A program made the translations under genes and the position numbers. The notes beneath the pieces are model-generated. The model ran no database searches. It was not told where the DNA came from and was given only the letters and a program-made list of their open reading frames with translations. Below, in pieces: positions 7,062 to 14,482 of a stretch of DNA of 20,699 nt (the first letter of the stretch is position 1; each line of letters begins with the position of its first letter). Source of the DNA: DATDMG01 sp036518955 (GTDB taxonomy: Bacteria; Actinomycetota; Actinomycetes; Actinomycetales; Kineosporiaceae); assembly GCA_036518955.1 (NCBI GenBank), contig DATDMG010000050.1, forward strand, positions 1-20,699, in the 5' to 3' direction.

Positions 7062-7568
7062 TCAGTCCGGCTGCGGTTCCGGCCGACCCGGCTGCTCGCC
7101 GCCGCGGGCGTCGAGGTAGCTCTGCTTGGGCACCATGACCTTGCGCCGGAAGACGCAGACCACCGTGCCGTCCTGCTTGTAGCCGCGGGTCTGGACGTAG
7201 ACCACTCCGCGGTCGTCCTTCGACGTGGACTCCCACTTGTCGAGCACCGTCGTCTCGCCGTAGATGGTGTCGCCGTGGAAGGTCGGCGCGATGTGGCGCA
7301 GCGACTCGACCTCCAGGTTGGCGATCGCCTTGCCGGAGACGTCGGGCACCGACATCCCGAGCAGCACGGAGTAGATCAGGTTCCCGACCACGACGTTCCG
7401 CCTGAACTGGGTCGTGGTCTCGGCGTAGTTGGCGTCGAGGTGCAGCGGGTGGTGGTTCATCGTGATCAGGCAGAAGAGGTGGTCGTCCGACTCGGTGATG
7501 GTCTTGCCCGGCCAGTGCCGGTAGACCGCGCCGACCTCGAACTCCTCGTACGACCGCCCGAACTGCAT
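7062..7568 (-). CDS. MaoC-family acyl-CoA dehydratase (hot-dog fold)
   Basis: 168-residue hot-dog-fold protein of the MaoC family, which hydrates enoyl-CoA or dehydrates hydroxyacyl-CoA. The hydratase motif is visible as ITMNHHPLHLDANYA (35-49), with Asn38 and His43 in the positions of the oxyanion and catalytic residues, followed by NLIYSVLLGMSVPD. The start at ATG 7568 is well supported by AGGAGG seven bases upstream; an in-frame upstream ATG at 7613 would add a non-conserved arginine-rich stretch. The C-terminus ends in a short Gly/Pro/Glu tail. Substrate is unknown. An acyl-CoA dehydrogenase lies about 7 kb away, so a shared catabolic pathway is possible but not shown by linkage. Confidence 0.9.
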   Translation of the reverse strand: MQFGRSYEEFEVGAVYRHWPGKTITESDDHLFCLITMNHHPLHLDANYAETTTQFRRNVVVGNLIYSVLLGMSVPDVSGKAIANLEVESLRHIAPTFHGDTIYGETTVLDKWESTSKDDRGVVYVQTRGYKQDGTVVCVFRRKVMVPKQSYLDARGGEQPGRPEPQPD

Positions 7569-7642
7569 CCCGGACCTCCTCGTCGCGCCGGCATCACGCG
7601 GCCCTCGCGTCATCCTGCCCGGTGCGGCCGGGCGCCTCCCAG

Positions 7643-7675
7643 CGGCGTGCGCGTGGGGTACCTCACGCTGCGCCG
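7643..7675. promoter_or_regulatory. Nested palindrome, candidate operator between MaoC and aminopeptidase P
   Basis: The core GCGTGGGGTACCTCACGC (7651-7668) is an 18-bp palindrome with one mismatched pair, and outer arms CGGCG (7643-7647) and CGCCG (7671-7675) extend the symmetry. It lies in the 152-bp divergent region, 46 bp before the aminopeptidase start and 83 bp before the MaoC start. This is the size and symmetry of a dimeric regulator site such as TetR or GntR. The regulator is not in the window. Confidence 0.45.
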
Positions 7676-7720
7676 ACGGCACGGGAGGAAGCCCGGCTGC
7701 GGGAATGGGACCATGGGGGC

Positions 7721-9286
7721 ATGACTGCGGACGCGAAGAGCTCCCCCGACCCCGCAGCCCGTTCCGCGGTGCCGCCGCCGGACTCGGGCCACCGGCAGCG
7801 CCCGTCCTCGCCGGCCTTCCGCGCGTTCATCGCCGAGGGGTGGGCGGACCGGCCCGCCGACCGGCCCCACCCGCTGCCGGCGACCCGGTGGACGCCGGCC
7901 CGCCGGGCCGCGATCTCGGCGCGGTTCCCGGGCGAGCGGCTGGTCGTCCCCGCCGGCGTCCTGCGCGTCCGCAGCAACGACACCGACTACCGCTTCCGCC
8001 CGCACTCCGCGTTCGCCCACCTCACCGGTCTGGGGACCGACCGCGAGCCGGACGCCGTCCTGGTACTCGAGCCGCGCCGCGGCGACCGGGCGGCGGGGGA
8101 CGGTGGTCGGGGCGACGGCGGGCACGACGCCGTCCTGTACTACCGGCCGCGGGCCGAGCGCGACACCGAGGAGTTCTACGCCAGCGCCCGGTACGGGGAA
8201 CTCTGGGTCGGCGCCCGGCGGAGCCTGGCCGAACTGACCGCCGAGACCGAGCTCGAGACCCGCCACCTCGACGAGGTGATCGACGCGATCACCAAGGACG
8301 TCGGCGGCGGCGAGGGTGAGGTCGCCGTCCGTGTCGTGCGCGAGTCCGACCCGGCCGTGGACGTCGCCGTCGACGCGGCCCGCGCCGCCGCCGGCCTGGA
8401 CGCCGAGGCCGCGGTCAGCGCGGACCGGGAACTGCTGCAGGTCCTGTCGGAGCTCCGGCTCGTCAAGGACGCGTACGAGATCGAGCAGCTACGACGGGCG
8501 GTGGAGGTCACCGCCCGAGGGTTCGCGGACATCGTCCGGGAGCTGCCCCGCGCGGTCGGGCACCCCCGGGGCGAGCGGGTCGTCGAGCGCGCTTTCGAGA
8601 GCCGGGCCCGCCAGGAGGGCAACGGGGTCGGCTACGACACGATCGCCGCGGCGGGGCCGCACGCCTGCACCCTGCACTGGATCCGCAACGACGGCCCGGT
8701 GCGCGAGGGCGACCTGGTCCTGGTCGACGCCGGGGTCGAGGTGGACAGCCTGTACACCGCGGACGTCACCCGCACCCTGCCCGTCTCGGGCCGGTTCACG
8801 CCGGCGCAGCGGGAGGTCTACGAGGCGGTCCTGGAGGCGGCGGACGCGGCGTTCGCCCTCGCCCGGCCCGGCACCACGTTCCGGGAGCTGCACGAGGCGG
8901 CGATGCAGGTCATCGCCCGGCGGATCGGGGAGTGGGGACTGCTGCCCGGCACGGTGGAGGAGACGCTGGGCGACCAGGGGCAGTTCCACCGCCGGTGGAT
9001 GATCCACGGCACGAGCCACCACCTGGGCATCGACGTCCACGACTGTGCGCAGGCCCGGCGCGAGATGTACCTGGACGCCGAGCTGCGCCCGGGCATGGTC
9101 TTCACGATCGAGCCGGGCCTGTACTTCCTGCCGGACGACCTGAAGGCCCCCGAGGCCTTCCGCGGGATCGGCGTCCGGATCGAGGACGACGTGATGGTCA
9201 CCGACGAGGGCTGCGAGAACCTGTCCGCCGCGCTGCCGCGCACGGTGCCCGAGATCGAGGCGTGGATGGCGGGCCTGCGGGGCTGA
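7721..9286 (+). CDS. pepP: Xaa-Pro aminopeptidase (aminopeptidase P, M24B)
   Basis: 521-residue dinuclear-metal peptidase that removes an N-terminal residue preceding proline. An AMP_N-type N-terminal domain (about 55-240, with RSNDTDYRFRPHSAFAHLTG) precedes the pita-bread M24 domain (about 250-521). All five metal ligands are visible: Asp336 (LVDAGVE), Asp348 (TADVTR), His433 (GTSHHLGIDVHD), Glu464 (TIEPGLY) and Glu488 (VRIEDD). His440 matches the proton-shuttling histidine of E. coli PepP. The first ~30 residues are Ser/Pro/Asp-rich and not conserved, and no signal peptide is seen, so it is cytoplasmic. ATG 7721 follows a GGGGG stretch; upstream codons in the same frame do not resemble the family. 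A small insertion rich in Gly/Asp (122-136) interrupts the N-terminal domain. Confidence 0.95.
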   Translation: MTADAKSSPDPAARSAVPPPDSGHRQRPSSPAFRAFIAEGWADRPADRPHPLPATRWTPARRAAISARFPGERLVVPAGVLRVRSNDTDYRFRPHSAFAHLTGLGTDREPDAVLVLEPRRGDRAAGDGGRGDGGHDAVLYYRPRAERDTEEFYASARYGELWVGARRSLAELTAETELETRHLDEVIDAITKDVGGGEGEVAVRVVRESDPAVDVAVDAARAAAGLDAEAAVSADRELLQVLSELRLVKDAYEIEQLRRAVEVTARGFADIVRELPRAVGHPRGERVVERAFESRARQEGNGVGYDTIAAAGPHACTLHWIRNDGPVREGDLVLVDAGVEVDSLYTADVTRTLPVSGRFTPAQREVYEAVLEAADAAFALARPGTTFRELHEAAMQVIARRIGEWGLLPGTVEETLGDQGQFHRRWMIHGTSHHLGIDVHDCAQARREMYLDAELRPGMVFTIEPGLYFLPDDLKAPEAFRGIGVRIEDDVMVTDEGCENLSAALPRTVPEIEAWMAGLRG

Positions 9287-9310
9287 CCGACGCCGACCGT
9301 CCGGTCAGCC
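9281..9310. terminator. Perfect 9-bp inverted repeat over two convergent stop codons
   Basis: GGCTGACCG (9281-9289) and CGGTCAGCC (9302-9310) are perfectly complementary with a 12-base loop. The left arm contains the aminopeptidase stop TGA and the right arm contains the deacetylase stop (TCA on the plus strand). It is positioned as a shared bidirectional terminator, without a T-run. Confidence 0.55.
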
Positions 9311-10165
9311 CGGCCCGGTACGGCCGGGGGTGGGCGGTCCGCCCAGGGTGCCCGGGATGCCCGGCGTGCCCGGGATGAGCTCGCTGAGCGCGGCGAACCG
9401 GTAGCCGTCGGCCTGCCAACGGCCCAGAGCCTGCGGCAGCACGCCGAGCTCGGCGCGGCGGCGGATCAGCAGGTCGCCGTCGGGCGATCCGCTGAACGAC
9501 GAGCGGCCGATCCCGTCGTGCAGGTCGACGACGGCTCCGGGGTGCAGCGCGGTGGTGAGGTGCCGCAGCACCCCGGCGCCGTCGGCGTCCGCGGCATCGC
9601 CCCGGGCGACGGACCACAGCGCCAGGTCCAGGCCGGCCTCCCGGGCGGCCAGCAGGGTCGCGGTGGTGACCTCACCACGCGGAGGCCGGAGCCACCGCGG
9701 CCGGGCGCCGGTGACCCGCTCGATCACGTCGCTGCCCCGGAGCACCGCCTCGCGCACCTGGTCGCGGTCCCGGACGGCGGCGCTGTAGTGGTCGTAGGTG
9801 TGGTTGCCGAGTTCGTGACCGGCGTCCCGGACGCGACGCAGCAGGTCCGGATGGCGCTCCGCGAGCGCGCCGATCACGAAGAAGGTGGCCCGGACCCCGG
9901 CCCCGGCGAGGAGGTCCAGCAGATGACCGGTGAACTGCTCGGTGGGTCCGTCGTCGAAGGTGAGCGCCACCACCCGGCCCACCGCGACGTCCCCGGACCA
10001 CCAGGTGCGCACCGCGCCCGGCACGTCCGCCGGGCTGATCGTGGACGCCCAGCTCTGCCGCGTCGCCCTGACCTGCAGCGCGCCCAACCCGGCGGCCGCG
10101 GAGCCGCCGAGGGCGGCACCGGCCACCGCGGTCCCGGTGCGGCCGAGGAACCGGCGCCTGTCCAC
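9305..10165 (-). CDS. Tat-exported polysaccharide deacetylase (NodB/CE4 domain)
   Basis: 286-residue carbohydrate esterase family 4 protein that removes N- or O-acetyl groups from a cell-surface or environmental polysaccharide. The N-terminus has a twin-arginine signal: DRRRFLGR at 2-9, then a hydrophobic Ala/Gly stretch to about 30. CE4 motifs are complete: TFDDG (69-73, catalytic and metal Asp), NHTYDH (His122 and His126 as zinc ligands), RPPRG (160-164), LWSVARGD and LHDG (215-218). The C-terminus ends in a PGTPGIPGTLGG-type low-complexity tail. GTG 10165 is the start because the Tat motif follows directly and TATCCT lies six bases upstream. It is divergent from the GH15-like gene across 64 bp, suggesting co-regulated surface-polysaccharide functions. 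Confidence 0.92.
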   Translation of the reverse strand: MDRRRFLGRTGTAVAGAALGGSAAAGLGALQVRATRQSWASTISPADVPGAVRTWWSGDVAVGRVVALTFDDGPTEQFTGHLLDLLAGAGVRATFFVIGALAERHPDLLRRVRDAGHELGNHTYDHYSAAVRDRDQVREAVLRGSDVIERVTGARPRWLRPPRGEVTTATLLAAREAGLDLALWSVARGDAADADGAGVLRHLTTALHPGAVVDLHDGIGRSSFSGSPDGDLLIRRRAELGVLPQALGRWQADGYRFAALSELIPGTPGIPGTLGGPPTPGRTGPG

Positions 10166-10171
10166 CGGCCC

Positions 10172-10177
10172 AGGATA
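10172..10177 (-). promoter_or_regulatory. Leaderless-type -10 box of the deacetylase gene
   Basis: TATCCT on the minus strand, six bases before the GTG at 10165. It lies in the 64-bp divergent region shared with the GH15-like gene, whose own possible -10 is TACCGT at 10192-10197. Confidence 0.55.
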
Positions 10178-10229
10178 GGGACGCCGTGCCGTACCGTGGT
10201 CCGGCGACAGCTGGATCAGGGCGGGGGCG

Positions 10230-11459
10230 ATGCCGAGGACCGCGGGTGCGACCGGCCGGCGTCGTGCCGCCGTGGGCGCCGTCGCCGTCGCCGTCGCCTG
10301 CGCCCTGGCCGTCGGCCGGTGGTGGCCGGGGCCACCCCGGTGGATCCCGCTCGAGCGCGCCGCCGCCGACCGGGTCGCGGCCCAGGTCACCGGCCTCGAG
10401 CCGTGGCTGCACAGCGGGGGCCCGCTGCCCGGCGCCGGAACCCCGTACGCAGGGCTCGCGGCGCGGGCGCTGGCGGACCTGCGCGCGCTCACCACCCCGG
10501 CCGGCGGGGCCACCGCCGGGCCGGCGGGTGCGTGGCGGTACGTGTGGCCCCGGGACGCCTCGTTCGTCGCCGTCGCGCTGGCCGTCGCGGGCCACCGCGA
10601 CGATGCCGTCGCCGTCCTGCGCCACCTGGCGCGGCTGCCGCTCGAGCCGACCGGCTTCCAGGCGCGCTACCTCCCGGACGGCAGTGGCGCCGTGCCGGAC
10701 CAACGGGGCATCGAGGCGGACGGCGTCGGCTGGGTGCTGTGGGCCGCCGACCAGGTGAGCGCGACCACCCCCGATCCGGCCTCCGTCGTGGCCACCCTGA
10801 CCCCGCTCGTCGACCGGTGCGCCGCCGTCGCGCACCGGATCACGGACGACGGCCGGTCGCTGCCGCCGCCGTCCCGGGACTACTGGGAGGTCCGGGAACG
10901 GCGCGTCACGCTCGGCACCGCCGCGCCGCTGCTGGCAGGCCTGTCCGCCGCCGCCCGCCTGCACCGGATCGCCGGCCGCACCGCGGACGCCGCCCAGGAC
11001 ACGGTCGCCGCAGCCCGGCTCGCCGGCCTGGTCCGGAGCCAGTTCGGGCCGAGGTACGGGCGGCACCGCGGCGATCGGCACCGCGACGCAGCGATCGCGT
11101 TCCTGCTGCCGCCGTTCGTCCCCGGCCCCCCGGACCCGGCGCTGCTGCACGCGTGGGCCGCCGTCCAGACCACGACGCTGCGCCCGGCCGGAGGCCTGGC
11201 CCCGGGCGAGGCCTGGCCGGACGACGGGATCTCCTGGACGCCGGAGACCGCGGCCTTCGCGGTGACCGCCGCCGCGCTGGGCCGCCGCCCGGTGGCCGAG
11301 CATTGGCTCGGCTGGCTCGCCGCGCACCGCACCCCGGACGGGGCGGTGCCGGAGAAGGTCCTCGCGGACGGCGCCCCGGCCGCGGTCGCCCCGCTCGCCT
11401 GGACGGACGCCGAGATCGTGCTCGCCGTCGTCCTGCTCGGCCGCGCCGAGGCGGGATGA
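10230..11459 (+). CDS. GH15-like (glucoamylase-type) membrane-anchored protein
   Basis: 409 residues. An N-terminal hydrophobic segment after RRR (about 13-29) fits an uncleaved signal anchor. The rest has the look of a (alpha/alpha)6-barrel glycosidase of family GH15: YVWPRDASFVAVAL (104-117), GIEADGVGWVLWAADQ (160-175), DYWEVRE around Glu220, which sits where the general acid is expected, AWPDDGISWTPETAAF (328-343) and GAVPEKV around Glu375, a candidate general base. GH15 enzymes release glucose or act on trehalose-like sugars from non-reducing ends; the substrate here is unknown and it could have lost activity. ATG 10230 follows a GGGCGGGGG ribosome binding site. Its stop lies 7 bases before the next ATG, so it probably forms a transcription unit with the P1 peptidase. 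Confidence 0.72.
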   Translation: MPRTAGATGRRRAAVGAVAVAVACALAVGRWWPGPPRWIPLERAAADRVAAQVTGLEPWLHSGGPLPGAGTPYAGLAARALADLRALTTPAGGATAGPAGAWRYVWPRDASFVAVALAVAGHRDDAVAVLRHLARLPLEPTGFQARYLPDGSGAVPDQRGIEADGVGWVLWAADQVSATTPDPASVVATLTPLVDRCAAVAHRITDDGRSLPPPSRDYWEVRERRVTLGTAAPLLAGLSAAARLHRIAGRTADAAQDTVAAARLAGLVRSQFGPRYGRHRGDRHRDAAIAFLLPPFVPGPPDPALLHAWAAVQTTTLRPAGGLAPGEAWPDDGISWTPETAAFAVTAAALGRRPVAEHWLGWLAAHRTPDGAVPEKVLADGAPAAVAPLAWTDAEIVLAVVLLGRAEAG

Positions 11460-11466
11460 TCGGGGG

Positions 11467-12576
11467 ATGTCGAACCGGCGGTGGGGTGCGCTCACGGACG
11501 TCCCCGGGGTCGCGGTGGGCCATGCGCAGCGCGTGGGCGGCGGCTGGCTGAGCGGCGTCACGGCGGTGCTGCCGCCTCCGGGCACGACCGGCGGGGTCGA
11601 CGTCCGGGGCGGCGGGCCGGCGACCCGGGAGACCGACGCGCTGGCGCCGTCCACGCTCGTCCCGACGGTGGACGCCGTGTGCCTGACCGGCGGCAGCGCC
11701 TACGGCCTCGCGGCGGCGGACGGCGTGATGCGCTGGTGCGAGGAGCACGGCCGCGGCTTCCCGGTGGGGCCGCCGTCCGACCCGTGCAGCCTGCTGGTCC
11801 CGATCGTGCCGGCCGCGGCGATCTTCGACCTGGGGCGGGGCGGGGATCTGTCCCGCCGTCCGGACGCCGACCTCGGGTACGCCGCGGCGGCCGCCGCTGT
11901 CGGCGGGTCGGTCGGCGGGTCGGCCGGCGGGTCGGTCGGTGCCGGGACCGGGGCGCTCGCCGCGTTCCGGGCGCTGGCCGGAGGTGTCGGGGAGGCGTCC
12001 GTCCGGCTCACCGTGGCGGGCGGCGTCGTCACGGTCGGGGCCCTGGTGGTGCTCAACCCGGCCGGCTCACCCGTCGACCCGCTGGACGGCGGGCTGCTCG
12101 GCCGGGCGTTCGTGCCGCCGGGGCGCTCCCGCCCCGGTACCCCGCCGGCGGAGCAGGCGGACGCTCTCCTTGCCCACCTCACCCGGTACCGGCCCGACCG
12201 ACCGCCGCCGGCGGAGCGGCCCGCGCCGGGGGCACCGCTGGGCGCATCGGCACCGCGCTCGGCCACCACCCTGGCCGTGGTCGCCACGGACGCCGCACTG
12301 GACCCGGCAGCGGCGTCCCGCACCGCCGCGGCCGGGCACGACGGGTTGGCCCGTGCGCTGGTGCCGGCGCACACCCTGCTGGACGGCGACACGGTCTTCA
12401 CGCTCGCCACCGGCGCCGTCCCGCTGGGGCCGCTCGACGTGGTGGCGGTACAGGCCGCCGCGGCGGACGCCGTCCTGCTGGCGGTGCTCGACGCCGTGCT
12501 GGCGGCCTCGGGCCGCCGGACCCCGGCCGTCGACGTCCCGGCCTACCGGGACCTGTGCCCGGGTGGGGGCTGCTGA
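11467..12576 (+). CDS. P1/DmpA-family N-terminal-nucleophile peptidase (S58)
   Basis: 369-residue member of the DmpA/P1/NylC family, which self-cleaves and uses the new N-terminal Ser/Thr to cut amide bonds in D-amino-acid peptides, beta-peptides or related oligomers. Family landmarks are LTDVPGVAVGHA (9-20), GVTAVLPP (30-37), VCLTGGSAYGLAAADGVMRW (71-90), VPIVPAAAIFDL (111-122) and the nucleophile strand TTLAVVATDAALD (267-279). The expected cleavage is before Thr267, but the preceding residue is Ala rather than the Asn familiar from NylC-type proteins. A Gly/Ser linker at 146-160 is encoded by a 12-bp repeat. A ribosome binding site (GAGGCGGGA) lies inside the end of the GH15-like gene. The stop is four bases from the stop of the convergent stress-protein gene. 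Confidence 0.88.
   Translation: MSNRRWGALTDVPGVAVGHAQRVGGGWLSGVTAVLPPPGTTGGVDVRGGGPATRETDALAPSTLVPTVDAVCLTGGSAYGLAAADGVMRWCEEHGRGFPVGPPSDPCSLLVPIVPAAAIFDLGRGGDLSRRPDADLGYAAAAAAVGGSVGGSAGGSVGAGTGALAAFRALAGGVGEASVRLTVAGGVVTVGALVVLNPAGSPVDPLDGGLLGRAFVPPGRSRPGTPPAEQADALLAHLTRYRPDRPPPAERPAPGAPLGASAPRSATTLAVVATDAALDPAAASRTAAAGHDGLARALVPAHTLLDGDTVFTLATGAVPLGPLDVVAVQAAAADAVLLAVLDAVLAASGRRTPAVDVPAYRDLCPGGGC
11901..11940 (+). repeat. 12-bp tandem repeat inside the P1 peptidase gene
   Basis: CGGCGGGTCGGT is repeated about 3.3 times with one substitution, encoding a GGSVGGSAGGSVG linker. The period is a multiple of three, so copy-number change would alter linker length without a frameshift. Confidence 0.85.
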
Positions 12577-12585
12577 ACGGTCAGC
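12572..12585. terminator. Small hairpin spanning two convergent stops
   Basis: GCTGA (12572-12576) and TCAGC (12581-12585) form a five-pair stem with a four-base loop; the arms contain the stop codons of the P1 peptidase and the stress-protein gene. It is the shortest of the stop-codon hairpins here and partly follows from TGA facing TCA. Confidence 0.3.
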
Positions 12586-13414
12586 CGCGGTCGTCCGTGT
12601 CGACCCGGCCCTCCCGCTGTGCCTGCTCGCGCTCCACCGCCTGCTCGCGCTCCCGGCGCTCCCGTTCGAGCCGCTCGCGACGCTGCCGTTCGATGGCCTC
12701 GCCGTAGGTCAGGCCTGGCTCATCGGGCGCGCCGACCACCCCCGGCTGGGCGAGGGCCCCGGGCTCGCCGGGCTCCACGCCGCCGTACGGTGGCTGCTCG
12801 GGAGCGCTCCCGACCCCCACGGGCCACCCCGGCGTGCCGGAGCCAGGGCCGTAGGGGATGCCGGTGTGGCCCGTGCCGTCGACGCCCGGTCCGGCGGGCG
12901 GCTCGCCGGACCGGGCGCCACGGCCGGTCCCGCCCGGCAACTGCTGCAGCAGGTGGCGGGCAGCTCCGGCCTGCTCCGCCAGGCACAGGACGGCGTACTC
13001 GCTGGCCACGATCTGGCTGGTCGAGGTGAAGTCCCGCCGCCCCCCGGTCAGGGCGTACGAGATCACCCCGAACAGGATGCCGAAGGCTGCCCCGAAGAGC
13101 GGCGCGGCGAGCAGCGCGGCGTCCGTGCCGCCGAACAGCGACAGGACCAGCCCGACGAACAGCCCGAACCAGGCGCCGGACAGCGCCCCGGCGAGCGCCA
13201 CCCTCGGGTAGGTGAGCCGGCCGGTGACCCGCTCCACCATCTGCAGCCCGGTGCCGACGATCGTCACGAACTGCACCGGGAAGTGATGGTCCGAGAGGTA
13301 GTCGACCGCCCGCTGCGCCTCCAGGTAGGTGTCGTACCGCGCGATCGGCTCACCGCGTGGCGGCAGCGGGACACGAGCGGCCGGCTGCCCGGGCAACGGT
13401 CCGAAGTTCGACAT
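12581..13414 (-). CDS. General stress protein 17M-like membrane protein
   Basis: 277 residues. An N-terminal alpha/beta domain with IARYDTYLEAQRAVDYLSDH (24-43) and VQFVTIVGTGLQMVERVTGRLTY matches the general-stress-protein (YflT/GSP17M-like) domain common in actinobacteria. Two Gly-rich transmembrane helices follow (about 72-94 and 98-122). After DFTSTSQIVASEYAVLC the protein continues as a long Gly/Pro-rich linker (about 160-237) and ends in a highly charged Arg/Glu helix (about 238-270), probably a cytoplasmic coiled coil. The function is not known. ATG 13414 is supported by MSNFG leading into the domain, though only a weak ribosome binding site (AAGATGG) is seen. It stands alone between convergent and same-strand neighbours. 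Confidence 0.8.
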   Translation of the reverse strand: MSNFGPLPGQPAARVPLPPRGEPIARYDTYLEAQRAVDYLSDHHFPVQFVTIVGTGLQMVERVTGRLTYPRVALAGALSGAWFGLFVGLVLSLFGGTDAALLAAPLFGAAFGILFGVISYALTGGRRDFTSTSQIVASEYAVLCLAEQAGAARHLLQQLPGGTGRGARSGEPPAGPGVDGTGHTGIPYGPGSGTPGWPVGVGSAPEQPPYGGVEPGEPGALAQPGVVGAPDEPGLTYGEAIERQRRERLERERREREQAVEREQAQREGRVDTDDRG

Positions 13415-13492
13415 GACGCCATCTTCGCGCAGGTTGGCACCGAAGGCGCCCGCGCCGGTCTGAGAGATCGCTGAGACGTCGCTCCGTCACGC

Positions 13493-14353
13493 TCAATACA
13501 CCCAGACGGTGCCTCGCACCGGCAACAGGTCGTCGGACCAGATCATGTCCATGGCCGGCAGGCTCACCCGCACGCATCCATGGGACGCGGGGAACGGAGG
13601 GACCGACGGGTAACCGTGGACGGCGATCCCGCCATTGAAGTACCGCGGCCGGTAGAGGTGACCCAGCGGCGAGGTGTCCCAGCCGTCGACCGACCGGAAC
13701 ACGCGGTAATGCCCGGGCGGTGTCACCGCATGGCCCCGCCCGCCGCCCGGCGTCTGGTAGTACTCGCCGGATCCGGTCGAGACGTTCAGGACCGTGCTGA
13801 CCCTGCCGGCGTCCACGATGAGCAGGACCTGGCGGGCCAGGTCGATCTCGACGACGTGACCGCTGGAGCTGCGCGCACGCGGGCGGACGCCGGCGTCCAG
13901 GGCGGCGCGGGTGCGTGGCCCGGCGACTGCGTCCCGGTCGAGACCGGCGACCTTCTGCAGCGCGGTGACCGCCTGGGCGGTGACCTCGCCGTACCGACCG
14001 TCGGGGGTGCCGGCCCAGTAGCCGAGCGCGGCCAGCCGCTGCTGGAGGGCGAGCACCTGCGGTCCGGAGTCCCCCGGGCGGAGCAACCCCGCGACCCCGG
14101 TCATGGGCAACCCGGTCGAGGCACCGGCAGACGGTGTGGCCCCACCGGAGCTCTCCCAGGCGACCGGCACCCAGATCTCCGTGCCGGTCGCGGCCCCCGG
14201 CGGGGGCGACGCGGAACCGCGCACTCCCCCACCCCCGCAGGCCCCGGCGGACCCCAGCAGCAACACACCGGCCATGGCCGCCGCCCAGCGGGCAGGACAC
14301 GCTCGACGACCCCCCCACCGCTGCCCGTCACTCCGCACTCCGTCACGCCGCAT
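13493..14353 (-). CDS. L,D-transpeptidase (YkuD domain) with peptidoglycan-binding domain
   Basis: 286-residue exported cell-wall enzyme that forms 3-3 cross-links in peptidoglycan or attaches proteins to it. A basic N-terminus (MRRDGVRSDGQRWGGRR) leads into a hydrophobic signal (about 22-37) ending in GSAGAC with Cys39. This could be a lipoprotein site, although the usual Leu at -3 is replaced by Ala. A PG_binding_1 domain follows (91-153, LRPGDSGPQVLALQQRLAAL). The C-terminal YkuD catalytic domain has the signature His246 ... SHGCVR with catalytic Cys260. ATG 14353 is chosen over the longer frame because AGGGG lies about six bases upstream and the signal peptide then starts correctly. It lies 129 bp downstream of the acyl-CoA dehydrogenase on the same strand. 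Confidence 0.93.
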   Translation of the reverse strand: MRRDGVRSDGQRWGGRRACPARWAAAMAGVLLLGSAGACGGGGVRGSASPPPGAATGTEIWVPVAWESSGGATPSAGASTGLPMTGVAGLLRPGDSGPQVLALQQRLAALGYWAGTPDGRYGEVTAQAVTALQKVAGLDRDAVAGPRTRAALDAGVRPRARSSSGHVVEIDLARQVLLIVDAGRVSTVLNVSTGSGEYYQTPGGGRGHAVTPPGHYRVFRSVDGWDTSPLGHLYRPRYFNGGIAVHGYPSVPPFPASHGCVRVSLPAMDMIWSDDLLPVRGTVWVY

Positions 14354-14421
14354 GGCAACCCCCTGTGCTCGACCCACCCTGAAGACGCGGAGAGGAGCAG
14401 CAAGGTTGCAGCCAGTAGGCA

Positions 14422-14448
14422 CCGGATCTCGCCGCCGACGCGATCCGG
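14422..14448 (-). terminator. Hairpin after the acyl-CoA dehydrogenase gene
   Basis: CCGGATC (14422-14428) pairs with GATCCGG (14442-14448) around a 13-base loop. It is about 35 bp downstream of the dehydrogenase stop and 70 bp before the transpeptidase start, suggesting the two genes are not one transcript. No T-run. Confidence 0.35.
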
Positions 14449-14482
14449 CCACGTAGCGCGACGCCCGCCGGGACGACCGGCG

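Noticed and set aside
14422..14448. Hairpin as a riboswitch for the L,D-transpeptidase
   Set aside because: A single 7-bp stem with a plain loop has none of the conserved features of a known riboswitch; a weak terminator for the upstream gene is simpler.
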